The notes: generated from the sequence alone by a model not told the origin. Shown: positions 34,937 through 43,521, counted from the first letter of the stretch. The stretch is 64,000 bases of DNA from Palsa-1392 sp036490335 (GCA_036490335.1 DASXEB010000014.1:1-64000); one strand, 5' to 3'. Numbers and translations: made by a program.

Positions 34937-37463
34937 TGAAATCGATCGTCGGCGGGGTCGGCGCCGGCAGCAACGGTTCCTTGGCCGTCTCATCCATCGG
35001 CCGCACCGGCTCGGCGCGGCGGACCTCGACCGCGGTCGGCGCTGGCGTCGGCGCGACCGCGATCGCGCGCTTGATCGGCTTATTCGGATCGAGGCCGGGC
35101 ACCGGATTTTCGCCGCCGGCTTTTTCCGGCGTCGGTTTCGGTTGCGCGGTCGAGCCGACGGCGTTGTAAGGATCGTCCTTCGCGATCAAAGTTGGCGCCT
35201 GCATCGCGACGGGCGCGACCTGTTTTGTATCGACGGCGAGGGCGGCGCGCGGCCACTGGCTTTGGTCGAATTTTTTCACCAACTGCGTCCGCACCGCGTC
35301 GGTGTGCACGTCGCACGGATCGGTCGGCATTTGCTCATTCGTCGCCAGCTCGAAATAACTCGTCCGGCGTCGCACGACATCGCCGCTGGCCGAGCGGACG
35401 TTTTCGTAACACTTGTCGGTCGCGAGCAAACCGGACTTCGAGCAGATCTCGACTTTGTGCACGGTCGGCGGCATCGGGAATTTTTTCGGCGGCTCGCGCG
35501 TGACGGACGCGTTCATGACATCGACCCAAACCGGCAATGCGAGCACGCTCCCAAACGCGCCGCGATAAATCGGCTGCGGCTTGTCGAAGCCGGCCCAGAC
35601 CGCGCAGGTCAGCGCGGAATCGTAGCCGACGAAAAGCGCGTCGGTGAAATCGTAGGCGGTGCCGGTCTTTCCCGCGGCGGGAAATTTCTTCAATCCATCG
35701 TCGCGATAGGCGGCCGCGCCGGTGCCTTCGGTCAGCGCATCGGTCAAACAGGAATCGACTTCGTAAGCGACCGCGGGCGACAAAACCTGCTTGCGCTCGT
35801 CATCGTTAGGCGCCTGCCAGACGACATTGCCATCCTTGTCCTCGATGCGATCGAGAATGTGCGGCGGCGGCGGGCGCCAACCTTCGTTAGGGAAAATCGT
35901 GTAGGCGCGCGCGAGTTCGGCGAGCGTGATCTCGCTGCTGCCGAGAAATGTCGATGGATAAGGACGCAATTTCGTTTCCACACCGGCGGCGCGGATCAAC
36001 TGCGTGACGTTTTCGAGACCGGCGGAATTGCCCATGCGGACGGCCGAACCGTTTTTCGATTTGGCGAGTGCGTCACGCGCGGTGATCGGGCCTTCGTAGC
36101 GGTTCTCGAAATTTTCCGCGCCCCACTCGCCGAGAATTCCGGTCGTGCCGCCGATCATGACGGTGCGATTATCGAGCGCGGAATCTTCCACGATCGAGCC
36201 GGGATACATTCCCTTCGCGAACGCCGCCGCGTAAACGAACGGCGTCATCGCCGTGCCGGGCGGACGCTTCGCCTGGAGCGCGCGATCGTACTCGTTCTGC
36301 TCGAAGTCGCGGCCGCCGACGAGCGCGAGAATGCCGCCGGTTTTGTTGTCGAGCGCGATCACGGCGCCTTGCAAATAATCCGGCGCGGGCAGCTTTTCGT
36401 TAGGCGACCTTTTCGCCGCGCGCACCATCTCGCTGTATTGCGCGTAGGTCTGGTGATCGTAACCGGGATGCTGTTCGGCGACGTCGAGCTGATGGCGCAG
36501 CGATTTCTCCGCGACGTCCTGCAACGTAGAATCGATCGTGGTGTGAATGCGGAAACCGTCGCTCATCGCGCGGTCCCAGCCGACCGCCGCGATCACCTGC
36601 TGGCGGATGTAATCGATCGCGTAATTCTGCCCGCGCGCGTTTTGGCGATTACCGGTCACGACCGGCTCGCTTTGCGTTGTCGCGCATTGGTCGGCGGTGA
36701 TGAAACCGAGCTCCTGCATCCGGCCGAGGACAAAATTGCGCGCATCGCGCGACGCGTCGCGATCGGTCCAGGGCGAAAGTTTGTTCGGGCTTTTCACCAG
36801 GCCGGCGAGCGTGGCGCATTCCGCCAGCGTCATCTCGCGCGCTGGCTTGTCGAAGTAACCGCGCGACGCCGCCTCCGCGCCGTAGAGCCCGCCGCCGAAA
36901 TAAATCCGGTTCAGGTACAGCTCCATGATTTTCTGTTTCGTGAAATGGTCTTCGATCCGACGCGCGAGAAACATCTCGAGCAATTTCCGGCGAAAAGTTT
37001 TGCCTTTGAGATCGAAACTGTTGCGTGCGAGCTGCTGCGTGACCGTGCTCGCGCCCTGCCGCGCGTGACCGGCGGCGAGATCCTTGAAGGCCGCCCTAAC
37101 GATGCCTAACAAATCGTAACCGTGGTGCTGATAAAACTTGTTGTCCTCCGCCGCGACGATGGCGTTGACCAGATTCTGCGGCAGTTGCTCGTAAGGAATC
37201 GTCTCCCGGTTCTCGACGTAAATCTGGCCGAAAATTTTATCGTTCCGATCGACGATCACGCTCGCCGATTCCATCTGGTCGAGATGCGACAAATCAAAAG
37301 TCGCGGCCTGTTTTTCGAGTTCGGTCGCAATCGGCAAAAAGGCGAGCAACCCCGCGACCACGACGACAAGAAAAAGTCCGAGCGGCAAATAAAACCACGG
37401 ACGCGCATACCAGGCGCGGCGCGCGCGGGCGTATTCGGTCGGCGTGAAGTAATCAACAGGCAT
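34914..37463 (-). CDS. Class A penicillin-binding protein with degenerate transpeptidase motif
   Basis: 849 residues from the ATG at 37463. One membrane anchor at about 24-44, then the GT51 glycosyltransferase domain with catalytic Glu106 in AAEDNKFYQHHG and GASTVTQQLARNSF. The transpeptidase domain spans about 290-680. It has SKN at 469-471 and KTGT at 599-602 (AAGKTGTAYDF), but the SxxK motif is replaced: the segment aligned with RQPGSxFKPF reads RPPGTAMTPF (Thr404, Thr407), so both the nucleophilic Ser and the catalytic Lys are absent. The C-terminal 190 residues are Pro-rich. I infer an active glycan polymerase with an impaired or altered crosslinking site. Confidence 0.9.
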   Translation of the reverse strand: MPVDYFTPTEYARARRAWYARPWFYLPLGLFLVVVVAGLLAFLPIATELEKQAATFDLSHLDQMESASVIVDRNDKIFGQIYVENRETIPYEQLPQNLVNAIVAAEDNKFYQHHGYDLLGIVRAAFKDLAAGHARQGASTVTQQLARNSFDLKGKTFRRKLLEMFLARRIEDHFTKQKIMELYLNRIYFGGGLYGAEAASRGYFDKPAREMTLAECATLAGLVKSPNKLSPWTDRDASRDARNFVLGRMQELGFITADQCATTQSEPVVTGNRQNARGQNYAIDYIRQQVIAAVGWDRAMSDGFRIHTTIDSTLQDVAEKSLRHQLDVAEQHPGYDHQTYAQYSEMVRAAKRSPNEKLPAPDYLQGAVIALDNKTGGILALVGGRDFEQNEYDRALQAKRPPGTAMTPFVYAAAFAKGMYPGSIVEDSALDNRTVMIGGTTGILGEWGAENFENRYEGPITARDALAKSKNGSAVRMGNSAGLENVTQLIRAAGVETKLRPYPSTFLGSSEITLAELARAYTIFPNEGWRPPPPHILDRIEDKDGNVVWQAPNDDERKQVLSPAVAYEVDSCLTDALTEGTGAAAYRDDGLKKFPAAGKTGTAYDFTDALFVGYDSALTCAVWAGFDKPQPIYRGAFGSVLALPVWVDVMNASVTREPPKKFPMPPTVHKVEICSKSGLLATDKCYENVRSASGDVVRRRTSYFELATNEQMPTDPCDVHTDAVRTQLVKKFDQSQWPRAALAVDTKQVAPVAMQAPTLIAKDDPYNAVGSTAQPKPTPEKAGGENPVPGLDPNKPIKRAIAVAPTPAPTAVEVRRAEPVRPMDETAKEPLLPAPTPPTIDFSDGGQPQ

Positions 37464-37562
37464 GCGGCGAGTGGGCAAAGCCCGGAAATAGACAGCGCAA
37501 CTTAGCGGCAAACTCCGGGAAAAGCCAAATGGCGCGGGCGCGATTCGCGCGCACCTTGGCTG

Positions 37563-38735
37563 GTGACCGGCGCAGCCTCAGCCAGCGACGCGCTCGCGGA
37601 ATCGATCCGCGAAATGATCCGCGCGCGCGGGCCGATTTCATTCGCGGAATTCATGGCGCAGGCGCTTTACCACCCGCGCCTCGGCTATTACAGCTCGGGC
37701 CGCTGCGCGATCGGGCGGCGCGGCGATTACTTCACCAGCGTCAGCGTCGGGCCGCTTTTTGGAATGCTGCTCGCGGCGCAGTTTGCGGAGATTTGGGAGA
37801 AGCTCGATCGGCCGCGGGAGTTCACGATCGTCGAGCAAGGCGCGCACGACGGTGTTTTCGCGCACGATGTTTTGCGGACGCTGGCAGAACGAAGCGCCGA
37901 ATGTTTTGCCGATCTGCGTTACATCGTGATCGAACCGTTCCCGATTTTGCGCGAGCGCCAGCGTGAAACGCTCAAACGATTTGCGGCAAAAATGGAATGG
38001 CGCGAGACCGTCGCCGAGGTCCCGCCCTTTTGTGGCGTCCATTTTTCCAACGAATTCCTCGATGCGCTTCCGGTGCATCGTCTTCGTGCGAGCGGCGCGC
38101 CTAACGAACGCGAATGGCGCGAACTTTTCGTCGCCGAAAACGCAAACAGCTTCGACTTCGTCGAGAAAAAGCTGAGCAACGAAAAACTTCGCGCGCAGAT
38201 CGCAAATCTTCCGCCCGCGCCTAACGATGACTACGAAACCGAAGTCAACCTTGCCGCGCTCGACTGGATCCGCGCGCTTGCGCCGAAGCTCGATCGCGGA
38301 GTCATCATCACGATCGATTACGGCTGGAGCCGCGCGGAATTTTATGCGCCGGCACGCGCGCGCGGCACGCTGCAAAGTTACGCCGCGCACCGCGCGCTGG
38401 CGTCGCCGTTCGAGAAAATCGGCGAGAGCGACATCACCGCGCACATCGAATGGACGAGCCTCGCGGAACACGCCGAGAACTGCGGCCTAACGATCGCCGG
38501 GTTTACCGACCAGCATCATTTTCTGACCGGGCTGCTTGCGGCAAATCCCGAAACGGCCGCTCTTGCCACCAAGCAAGCTCGCGCCTTGCAGACATTGCTC
38601 CATCCGGAGTTTCTCGGGACGCGCTTTCAAGTCCTCGGCCTGACGAAAAACTGCGCCGCCGGCGACTCGTTAGGCGGCTTCAAGTTCGCCCGTGACCCGC
38701 GCAAGGATCTCGGACTCGCGCGCGACGCCGATTGA
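37563..38735 (+). CDS. SAM-dependent methyltransferase, MidA/NDUFAF7 family
   Basis: 390 residues from a GTG start. The N-terminus has the family signature ISFAEFMAQALYHPRLGYYS (residues about 25-44) and RRGDYFTSVSVGPLFGMLLA. The SAM-binding part reads FTIVEQGAHDGVFAHDVLRT and YIVIEPFPILRERQ; VHFSNEFLDALPVHRL and IITIDYGWSRAEFY are also conserved. NDUFAF7/MidA methylates an Arg of the NDUFS2 subunit of complex I in mitochondria; bacterial substrates are not established. It is divergent from the PBP gene with about 100 bp between, and converges with the small 38736 gene with no gap. Confidence 0.88.
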   Translation: MTGAASASDALAESIREMIRARGPISFAEFMAQALYHPRLGYYSSGRCAIGRRGDYFTSVSVGPLFGMLLAAQFAEIWEKLDRPREFTIVEQGAHDGVFAHDVLRTLAERSAECFADLRYIVIEPFPILRERQRETLKRFAAKMEWRETVAEVPPFCGVHFSNEFLDALPVHRLRASGAPNEREWRELFVAENANSFDFVEKKLSNEKLRAQIANLPPAPNDDYETEVNLAALDWIRALAPKLDRGVIITIDYGWSRAEFYAPARARGTLQSYAAHRALASPFEKIGESDITAHIEWTSLAEHAENCGLTIAGFTDQHHFLTGLLAANPETAALATKQARALQTLLHPEFLGTRFQVLGLTKNCAAGDSLGGFKFARDPRKDLGLARDAD

Positions 38736-39023
38736 CTACAGAAAAGGCGAAGCTTCGCTCTCGACCCGCTTCACTTTCGCACCCGCCTCGACGATTTTTT
38801 TCAACAGCTCATTCTTCGTCACCCGCGTCGGATCGTACGAGACGGAAATCTTTTCCGTCCCGATGTCGCAGGAGTCGAAGGTCTGCGGCGGCATCTGGCC
38901 GAGCGCGTCGCGCAGAATTTTTTCCTGCTCGGGAGTGAGCGGCTCGGCGAGCTCGATCTCCGCCGCGACAAATTCTTCCGCGCCGGAACGTTTTTCGGAA
39001 TCGGATTCGTTAGGCGTCGTCAT
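38736..39023 (-). CDS. Small heavy-metal-domain-like protein lacking the metal cysteines
   Basis: 95 residues. After an acidic, probably disordered N-terminus (MTTPNESDSEKRSGAEEF) comes a ferredoxin-like pattern: EPLTPEQEKILRDALGQM, then EKISVSYDPTRVTKNELLKK and IVEAGAKVKRVE. This beta-alpha-beta arrangement is that of HMA/copper-chaperone domains, but the CxxC metal motif is missing; a single Cys is found in FDSCDIG. It lies 4 bp downstream of lpdA and is likely cotranscribed with it. Role unknown; a metal-independent binding domain is possible. Confidence 0.6.
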   Translation of the reverse strand: MTTPNESDSEKRSGAEEFVAAEIELAEPLTPEQEKILRDALGQMPPQTFDSCDIGTEKISVSYDPTRVTKNELLKKIVEAGAKVKRVESEASPFL

Positions 39024-39027
39024 GCCG

Positions 39028-40434
39028 CTAACGATTGCCGATGTGGATGGCGTGTTTCTCGACCGCGAGAGCGGCTTCTTTGACGGCCTCGCTCAAGGTC
39101 GGGTGGGCGTGGACGGTGCGGCCGAGGTCTTCGCTGCTCCCGCCGAATTCCATCACCGCGACGATCTCGGCGATTAACTCGGATGCGGCGTGCGCGAGGA
39201 TCGAGGCGCCGAGGATGCGGTCGGTCTCGGCGTCGGCGATGAACTTTACCCAGCCTTCGGCGTCCTCGTTGGCGAGCGCGCGGCCGTTGGCGCGGAAAGG
39301 AAATTTGCCGATGCGCACGTTCAGTTTTTTTTCTTTCGCGCCATCTTCGGTCAGGCCGACGCCGGCCAACTCGGGATTGGTGTAGATGATTCCGGGGATG
39401 ACTTCGTAGTTCACATGGCCGGCTTTGCCCGCGATCAATTCGACGCAGGCGATGCCTTCTTCTTCGGCTTTGTGCGCGAGCATCGGGCCGGCGATCACGT
39501 CGCCGATCGCGTAAATGCCGGCGACGTTGGTGCGGAAATTTTTGTCCACTTTGATCCGGCCACGCTCGTCGATCGCGACGCCTATTTTGTCCGCGCCGAC
39601 GCCCTCCGCAAAAGCGCGGCGGCCGACGGCGACGAGCACTTTATCGGCTTCGAAGTTGAGTTCTTCGCCGCCTTTGGTCGCGGTCGCGATGGCGCGGCCG
39701 TTGTTCACTTTTACGGAACCGACTTTGGTTTCGAGATGGAACTTCATTCCCTGACTCGTTAGGGCGCGCTGGAGCAGATTCGACATTTCGAGGTCGAAGC
39801 CAACGGCGATGCGCGGGAGAAATTCGAGCACGGTCACTTCCGAACCGAGCCGGCTCCAGACCGAGCCCATCTCGAGACCGATCGCGCCCGCGCCAATGAC
39901 GAGAAATTTCTCCGGCGGCTTGTCGAAGCACAACGCTTCCGTGCTGCTGATGACGGTCGTGCCGTCGAACGGCATGCTCGGGAGATTGATCGGCACGCTC
40001 CCGGTCGCGATGACGATGTGGTCGGCGGAGATTTCGTTGGGCTCGCCGTCGTTAGGCTGGACCCGCACTTTGCCCGGCTCGATGATCGTGCCGAGGCCGG
40101 CAAAGGTCGTGATCTTGTTGCCTTTCATGAGCGCGCGCACGCCGCCGGTGAGCGTTTTCACGACTTTGTTTTTGCGGCCGATCATGGTCGTGAGGTCGAG
40201 GCCGACTTTGTCGAGGATGATGCCGTGTTTGGCGGCTTCCTTTTTCGCGAAAACGTAATGGTCGCTCGAAGCGAGCATGGCCTTGCTCGGGATGCAGCCG
40301 ACGTTGAGGCAGGTGCCGCCGAGGTCGGGATCTTTTTCGATGATGGCGGTTTTGAGCCCTAGCTGCGCGGAACGAATCGCCGCGACGTAGCCGCCCGGGC
40401 CGCTGCCGATGATGATGACGTCGAATTTTTCCAT
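39028..40434 (-). CDS. lpdA: Dihydrolipoyl dehydrogenase (E3)
   Basis: 468 residues. FAD-binding GSGPGGYVAAI at 11-21, redox disulfide CLNVGC at Cys42/Cys47 in GGTCLNVGCIPSK, NAD-binding VIGAGAIGLEMGSVWSRLGS, the FAD site YAIGDVIAGPMLAHKAEEEG, and the C-terminal dimer motif with the catalytic His-Glu region HAHPTLSEAVKEA. It reoxidises dihydrolipoyl groups of 2-oxo acid dehydrogenases or the glycine cleavage system. sucB follows upstream in the same direction after about 137 bp that hold a REP element, so the pair is probably the E2-E3 part of a 2-oxoglutarate dehydrogenase; sucA is not in the window. The stop is in CGTTAGCGG, a near copy of the 9-mer. Confidence 0.97.
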   Translation of the reverse strand: MEKFDVIIIGSGPGGYVAAIRSAQLGLKTAIIEKDPDLGGTCLNVGCIPSKAMLASSDHYVFAKKEAAKHGIILDKVGLDLTTMIGRKNKVVKTLTGGVRALMKGNKITTFAGLGTIIEPGKVRVQPNDGEPNEISADHIVIATGSVPINLPSMPFDGTTVISSTEALCFDKPPEKFLVIGAGAIGLEMGSVWSRLGSEVTVLEFLPRIAVGFDLEMSNLLQRALTSQGMKFHLETKVGSVKVNNGRAIATATKGGEELNFEADKVLVAVGRRAFAEGVGADKIGVAIDERGRIKVDKNFRTNVAGIYAIGDVIAGPMLAHKAEEEGIACVELIAGKAGHVNYEVIPGIIYTNPELAGVGLTEDGAKEKKLNVRIGKFPFRANGRALANEDAEGWVKFIADAETDRILGASILAHAASELIAEIVAVMEFGGSSEDLGRTVHAHPTLSEAVKEAALAVEKHAIHIGNR

Positions 40435-40485
40435 GCGCGCGAAATCTTGTGAGGTTTTTATTTAGGCGTGGCGGCGGGGGTTGTC

Positions 40486-40576
40486 ATGTAGACGCTTCGC
40501 TGTGCGAAGCGCGGGGATGTGCGTCGTTGCTGCTCACGGCGCGCATCTCGCGTCGCCCACAGGGCGACGGCTACAT
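40486..40576 (+). repeat. Composite REP element A
   Basis: About 90 bp running from ATGTAG to CTACAT. Left hairpin GCTTCGCTGTGCGAAGC, a variable middle, and right hairpin GTCGCCCACAGGGCGAC. The outer ends are complementary (TGTAGxCG against CGGCTACA). It fills the gap between lpdA and sucB, and its right end supplies the TAG stop of sucB (40571-40573). It belongs to the family around the RAYT gene at 41976. Confidence 0.88.
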
Positions 40577-41800
40577 CTCGAGGAGGAGCGCGGTTGGGTT
40601 TTCGATCGCTTCTTTTACCTTGATGAGAAACGTGACCGCTTCTTTGCCGTCGACCGCGCGGTGATCGTAGCTGAGCGCTAGATACATCATTGGCCTGACG
40701 ACGACTTCGCCTTTCACCGCGACCGGCCGTTGCTGGATCGCGTGCATGCCGAGGATGCCGCTTTGGGGTGGATTCAAAATCGGCGTGCCCATGAGGGAGC
40801 CGTAAACGCCGCCGTTCGAAATGGTGAAAACGCCGCCTTGCAGGTCTTCGATTTTAATTTTGCCGTCGCGGGCGCGCGTGGCGAAATCGGCGATGTCGTG
40901 CTCGAGATCGGCGAAAGTTTTTTTGTCGGCATCGCGCACCACCGGGACGACGAGGCCGCGCTCGGTGCCGACGGCGACGCCGATATCGAAGTAGTGATTG
41001 AAAATAAAATCGTCGCCGTCGATGCGGCTATTGATCGAGGGCACGGCTTTGAGCGCTTCGACCGTCGCCTTAATGAAGAAAGACATGAAGCCGAGCTTGA
41101 CGCCGTGATCGGCCTGGAACTTTTCCTGCGCTTTTTTGCGGAGCGACATCACTTCGCTCATGTCGCACTCGTTGAAAGTGGTGAGCGTGGCAGTCGATTG
41201 CTGCGAGAAGACGAGCTGGGCCGCGATCTTGCGCCGGAGCGGCGACATTTTCTTGCGGGTGAAACGCTCTTCGCCCTCTTTGGCCGGTTCGTCAGGCACG
41301 CGCTCTTTTTTTGCGCGCGGTTTTTCCTGGTCGTCAGTTTCGGAAACTTCGCCGCGCGACTGCAAATGCGTCAGCACATCGCCTTTCGTCAGGCGGCCGC
41401 CTTTGCCGGTAGCGCTGATTTTCGTCGGATCGAGCTTTTCTTCGGTCGTCAGGCGCTGCACCGCCGGTGAAAGGACTTCGGCGTTCGGTGAACGTTTTTG
41501 CGGCTCCTTCGCGGCCGGCTTGGATTCGTTAGGCACGCTTTTCTTTTCCTTCGCGGGCGCGGCCGCCTTGTCGTCGATCGTCGCCACGACTTCGCCGATT
41601 TTTACCTCCTGGCCCTCGTCCACTTTGGTCTCGAGAACGCCGGCTTTTTCGGCGGTGATTTCACTCGAAACCTTGTCGGTCTCGAGAGTGAACAAGGCTT
41701 CGCCGGCCTCGACGTAATCGCCTGACTTCTTGTGCCAAACGGACACGACCCCACTCTCGATCGACTCGCCGACCGGCGGGATTTTGACTTCGATGCTCAT
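40571..41800 (-). CDS. sucB: 2-Oxoglutarate dehydrogenase E2, dihydrolipoamide succinyltransferase
   Basis: 409 residues. Lipoyl domain at 1-80 with the lipoylated Lys43 in LETDKVSSEI; an Ala/Lys/Pro-rich linker; an E3-binding peripheral domain at about 105-145 (LSPAVQRLTTEEKLDPTKIS, followed by ATGKGGRLTKGDVL); and the catalytic domain (about 185-409) with the C-terminal motif LSYDHRAVDGKEAVTFL carrying the catalytic His and Asp. The protein ends LLLEM and its stop TAG is the first bases of REP element A, so the native C-terminus may have been fixed by the repeat. It acts in the TCA cycle with SucA (not here) and LpdA downstream. Confidence 0.95.
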   Translation of the reverse strand: MSIEVKIPPVGESIESGVVSVWHKKSGDYVEAGEALFTLETDKVSSEITAEKAGVLETKVDEGQEVKIGEVVATIDDKAAAPAKEKKSVPNESKPAAKEPQKRSPNAEVLSPAVQRLTTEEKLDPTKISATGKGGRLTKGDVLTHLQSRGEVSETDDQEKPRAKKERVPDEPAKEGEERFTRKKMSPLRRKIAAQLVFSQQSTATLTTFNECDMSEVMSLRKKAQEKFQADHGVKLGFMSFFIKATVEALKAVPSINSRIDGDDFIFNHYFDIGVAVGTERGLVVPVVRDADKKTFADLEHDIADFATRARDGKIKIEDLQGGVFTISNGGVYGSLMGTPILNPPQSGILGMHAIQQRPVAVKGEVVVRPMMYLALSYDHRAVDGKEAVTFLIKVKEAIENPTALLLEM

Positions 41801-41851
41801 CGTTGCAGCTACTTAAGCCGAAGTGCGCGGCGGGGTCGAAGAATTTTACGC

Positions 41852-41941
41852 TGTAGCCGCTTCGCTGTGCGAAGCGCGGGATGTGCGCGCAATCGCGCTG
41901 GCGCTAGTGGCGCTCGCGTCGCCCGCAGGGCGACGGCTACA
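41852..41941 (+). repeat. Composite REP element B, left of RAYT
   Basis: About 90 bp with the same layout as element A: TGTAGCCGC, hairpin GCTTCGCTGTGCGAAGC, a variable middle (with GCGCTGGCGCTAGTGGCGC, itself hairpin-prone) and hairpin GTCGCCCGCAGGGCGAC ending CGGCTACA. It sits 35 bp before the RAYT start codon, between it and sucB. Elements B and C flank the RAYT gene in the same orientation. Confidence 0.9.
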
Positions 41942-41975
41942 TGTGACGGCTGGGGCTGTGATATGATGTCGAGCG

Positions 41976-42443
41976 ATGCGTCTGTTCCCGCAAGTCCCGC
42001 CGCGGCTCGTTCGCGTGTTTGCCGATGCGCCGGTTTATTTTGTCACGTTCTGTACTTATCGGCGGCGGCGCTTTCTGGCATTCGCTCCGGTGCACGATGC
42101 ATTCGTGGCTTTCGCGGAACACGCGCGCGACGCGCAGAATGTTGCCGTCGGACGCTATGTTTTAATGCCGGATCATATTCATTTGTTTGTTTCGGGCGAT
42201 CCTACGTTTCGGCTCGGTCGTTGGATTGGGATGTTGAAACAAGTCCTGGCAAAAGCGATCGTGAGGCGCGCTTCCGCGGAGCCGATTTGGCAGCGCGGAT
42301 TTTTCGATCACGTCTTGCGCTCCGATGAGAGCTATGGGCAGAAATGGACTTACATGCGGGAGAATCCGGTGCGCGCCGGGCTGGCGGCGAGAGCCGAGGA
42401 TTGGGCGTACGCGGGAGAAATTGTGGTGATTGATCGCGCGTGA
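41976..42443 (+). CDS. REP-associated tyrosine transposase (RAYT, Y1/HUH family)
   Basis: 155 residues, typical of a short RAYT. The HUH metal-binding motif is HIH in VLMPDHIHLFVSGDP (about residues 62-76). The N-terminus YFVTFCTYRRRRFLAF and the C-terminal helix KWTYMRENPVRAGLAARAED match TnpA-REP proteins; the catalytic Tyr is probably the one in WTYMRENP, as no other conserved Tyr sits on that helix. RAYTs nick single-stranded DNA at REP hairpins and are thought to disperse them. REP elements B and C flank the gene directly on both sides and three more lie within 4 kb. The gene seems intact with no frameshift. Confidence 0.93.
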   Translation: MRLFPQVPPRLVRVFADAPVYFVTFCTYRRRRFLAFAPVHDAFVAFAEHARDAQNVAVGRYVLMPDHIHLFVSGDPTFRLGRWIGMLKQVLAKAIVRRASAEPIWQRGFFDHVLRSDESYGQKWTYMRENPVRAGLAARAEDWAYAGEIVVIDRA

Positions 42444-42448
42444 TCGCA

Positions 42449-42553
42449 TGTAGCCGCTTCGCTGTGCGAAGCGCGGGATGTGTGCACGAAAGGACAACGG
42501 GAGATCGCCCTTGCCTTGCCTGACCTCGCGTCGCCCGCAGGGCGACGGCTACA
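42449..42553 (+). repeat. Composite REP element C, right of RAYT
   Basis: About 105 bp starting 5 bp after the RAYT stop: TGTAGCCGC, hairpin GCTTCGCTGTGCGAAGC, a longer variable middle, and hairpin GTCGCCCGCAGGGCGAC ending CGGCTACA. Same orientation as element B. Its right end is 11 bp from the stop of the convergently oriented ATP-grasp gene. Confidence 0.9.
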
Positions 42554-42564
42554 GCGGCCCGGCG

Positions 42565-43521
42565 TCAGGCGAGCGGGCGCTTGTTCACCGCCGCTTGGAC
42601 GAATTTTCCCCAGCTCAAATTGTCGCGGCCCGGCACGTGCTCGCGCGCTTTGCGGATCGCCATGTCGGAGACGGCTTCGACGACCCACTCGAAGTTCGCC
42701 TGGCCGACGGAGGCTACTTCGGCGTCGGGCGCGGGATTGCAAAAATCGATCGCCATCGGCACCCCGTCGCGGATCGCGAACTCAACCGTATTCAAGTCGT
42801 AGCCGAGGTATTGATTGAGCGCGAGGACGCCGGCTTCGACTTTCTCGAGAATCTCGCGGGGCGCGTTCCACTCGGTCACGTAGCGCAGGTGATACGGATT
42901 GCGCGGCTCGTAATTCATGATCTTCACGTTGCGCTGATCGATCGAGTAGCAGCGGAAATACATGTCGAACTTCACCTCCTCCTGCAACATCATGACGAGC
43001 TGTCCGGTCTCGCTGTAGGCGCGGAAAAATTCCTCCGGGTTATTCAGCTTGTAGACATTTTTCCAGCCGCCGCCGGCGAACGGTTTGAAGTACGCCGGCC
43101 AGCCGACGTAGGCGAAAATCTTCTCCCAATCGAGCGGGTAGGCGAGGTTGCGAAACGAGTTGTCGTTCGTGTCAGGCGGCGGTTGGTGCGACGGGAGCAG
43201 GACCGTTTTCGGAACGGCCACCCCGATTTTGGTCGCGAGCGCGTTGTTGAAAAACTTCTCATCCGCGCTCCACCAGAACGGATTGTTGACCACCGCGCAG
43301 CCCGTCAGCGCCTCGTTCTTGAGCCAGGCGCGATAGAACGGCACGTCCTGCGAGATGCGGTCGATGACGACGTCGTAACCGGTCGGCTCGCCCTGCACGA
43401 CTTTGTCGATGCGCACGAACTCGGCCTGAATGTCGCGACCGCCGGTTTTCTGGTTGACCCGCTCGACAAACGCCGGCGGGAAACTCTGTTCCTGTCCAAA
43501 AAGGATTCCGATTTTCTTCAT
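42565..43521 (-). CDS. ATP-grasp family protein (RimK/glutathione-synthetase-like)
   Basis: 318 residues. The N-terminal pre-ATP-grasp section (MKKIGILFGQEQSFPPAF, DVVIDRISQDVPFYRAWLKN) is followed by the ATP-grasp fold: WPAYFKPFAGGGWKNVYKLN as the glycine-rich lid with the phosphate-binding Lys, LVMMLQEEVKFDMYFRCYSI and the metal-binding end GVPMAIDFCNPAPD, where Asp and Asn replace the more usual Glu-x-Asn. Such enzymes ligate a carboxylate to an amine. The substrate cannot be told. The neighbour, an esterase, is in the same direction 372 bp upstream, across a 21-bp tandem array. The TGA stop lies in CGTCAGGC, a variant of the 9-mer. Confidence 0.8.
   Translation of the reverse strand: MKKIGILFGQEQSFPPAFVERVNQKTGGRDIQAEFVRIDKVVQGEPTGYDVVIDRISQDVPFYRAWLKNEALTGCAVVNNPFWWSADEKFFNNALATKIGVAVPKTVLLPSHQPPPDTNDNSFRNLAYPLDWEKIFAYVGWPAYFKPFAGGGWKNVYKLNNPEEFFRAYSETGQLVMMLQEEVKFDMYFRCYSIDQRNVKIMNYEPRNPYHLRYVTEWNAPREILEKVEAGVLALNQYLGYDLNTVEFAIRDGVPMAIDFCNPAPDAEVASVGQANFEWVVEAVSDMAIRKAREHVPGRDNLSWGKFVQAAVNKRPLA

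Noticed and set aside
34842..37109. Long plus-strand open frame (755 codons) antisense to the PBP gene
   Set aside because: The minus strand carries clear GT51 and transpeptidase motifs. The plus frame is Arg/His/Asp-rich without known motifs and follows from high GC.
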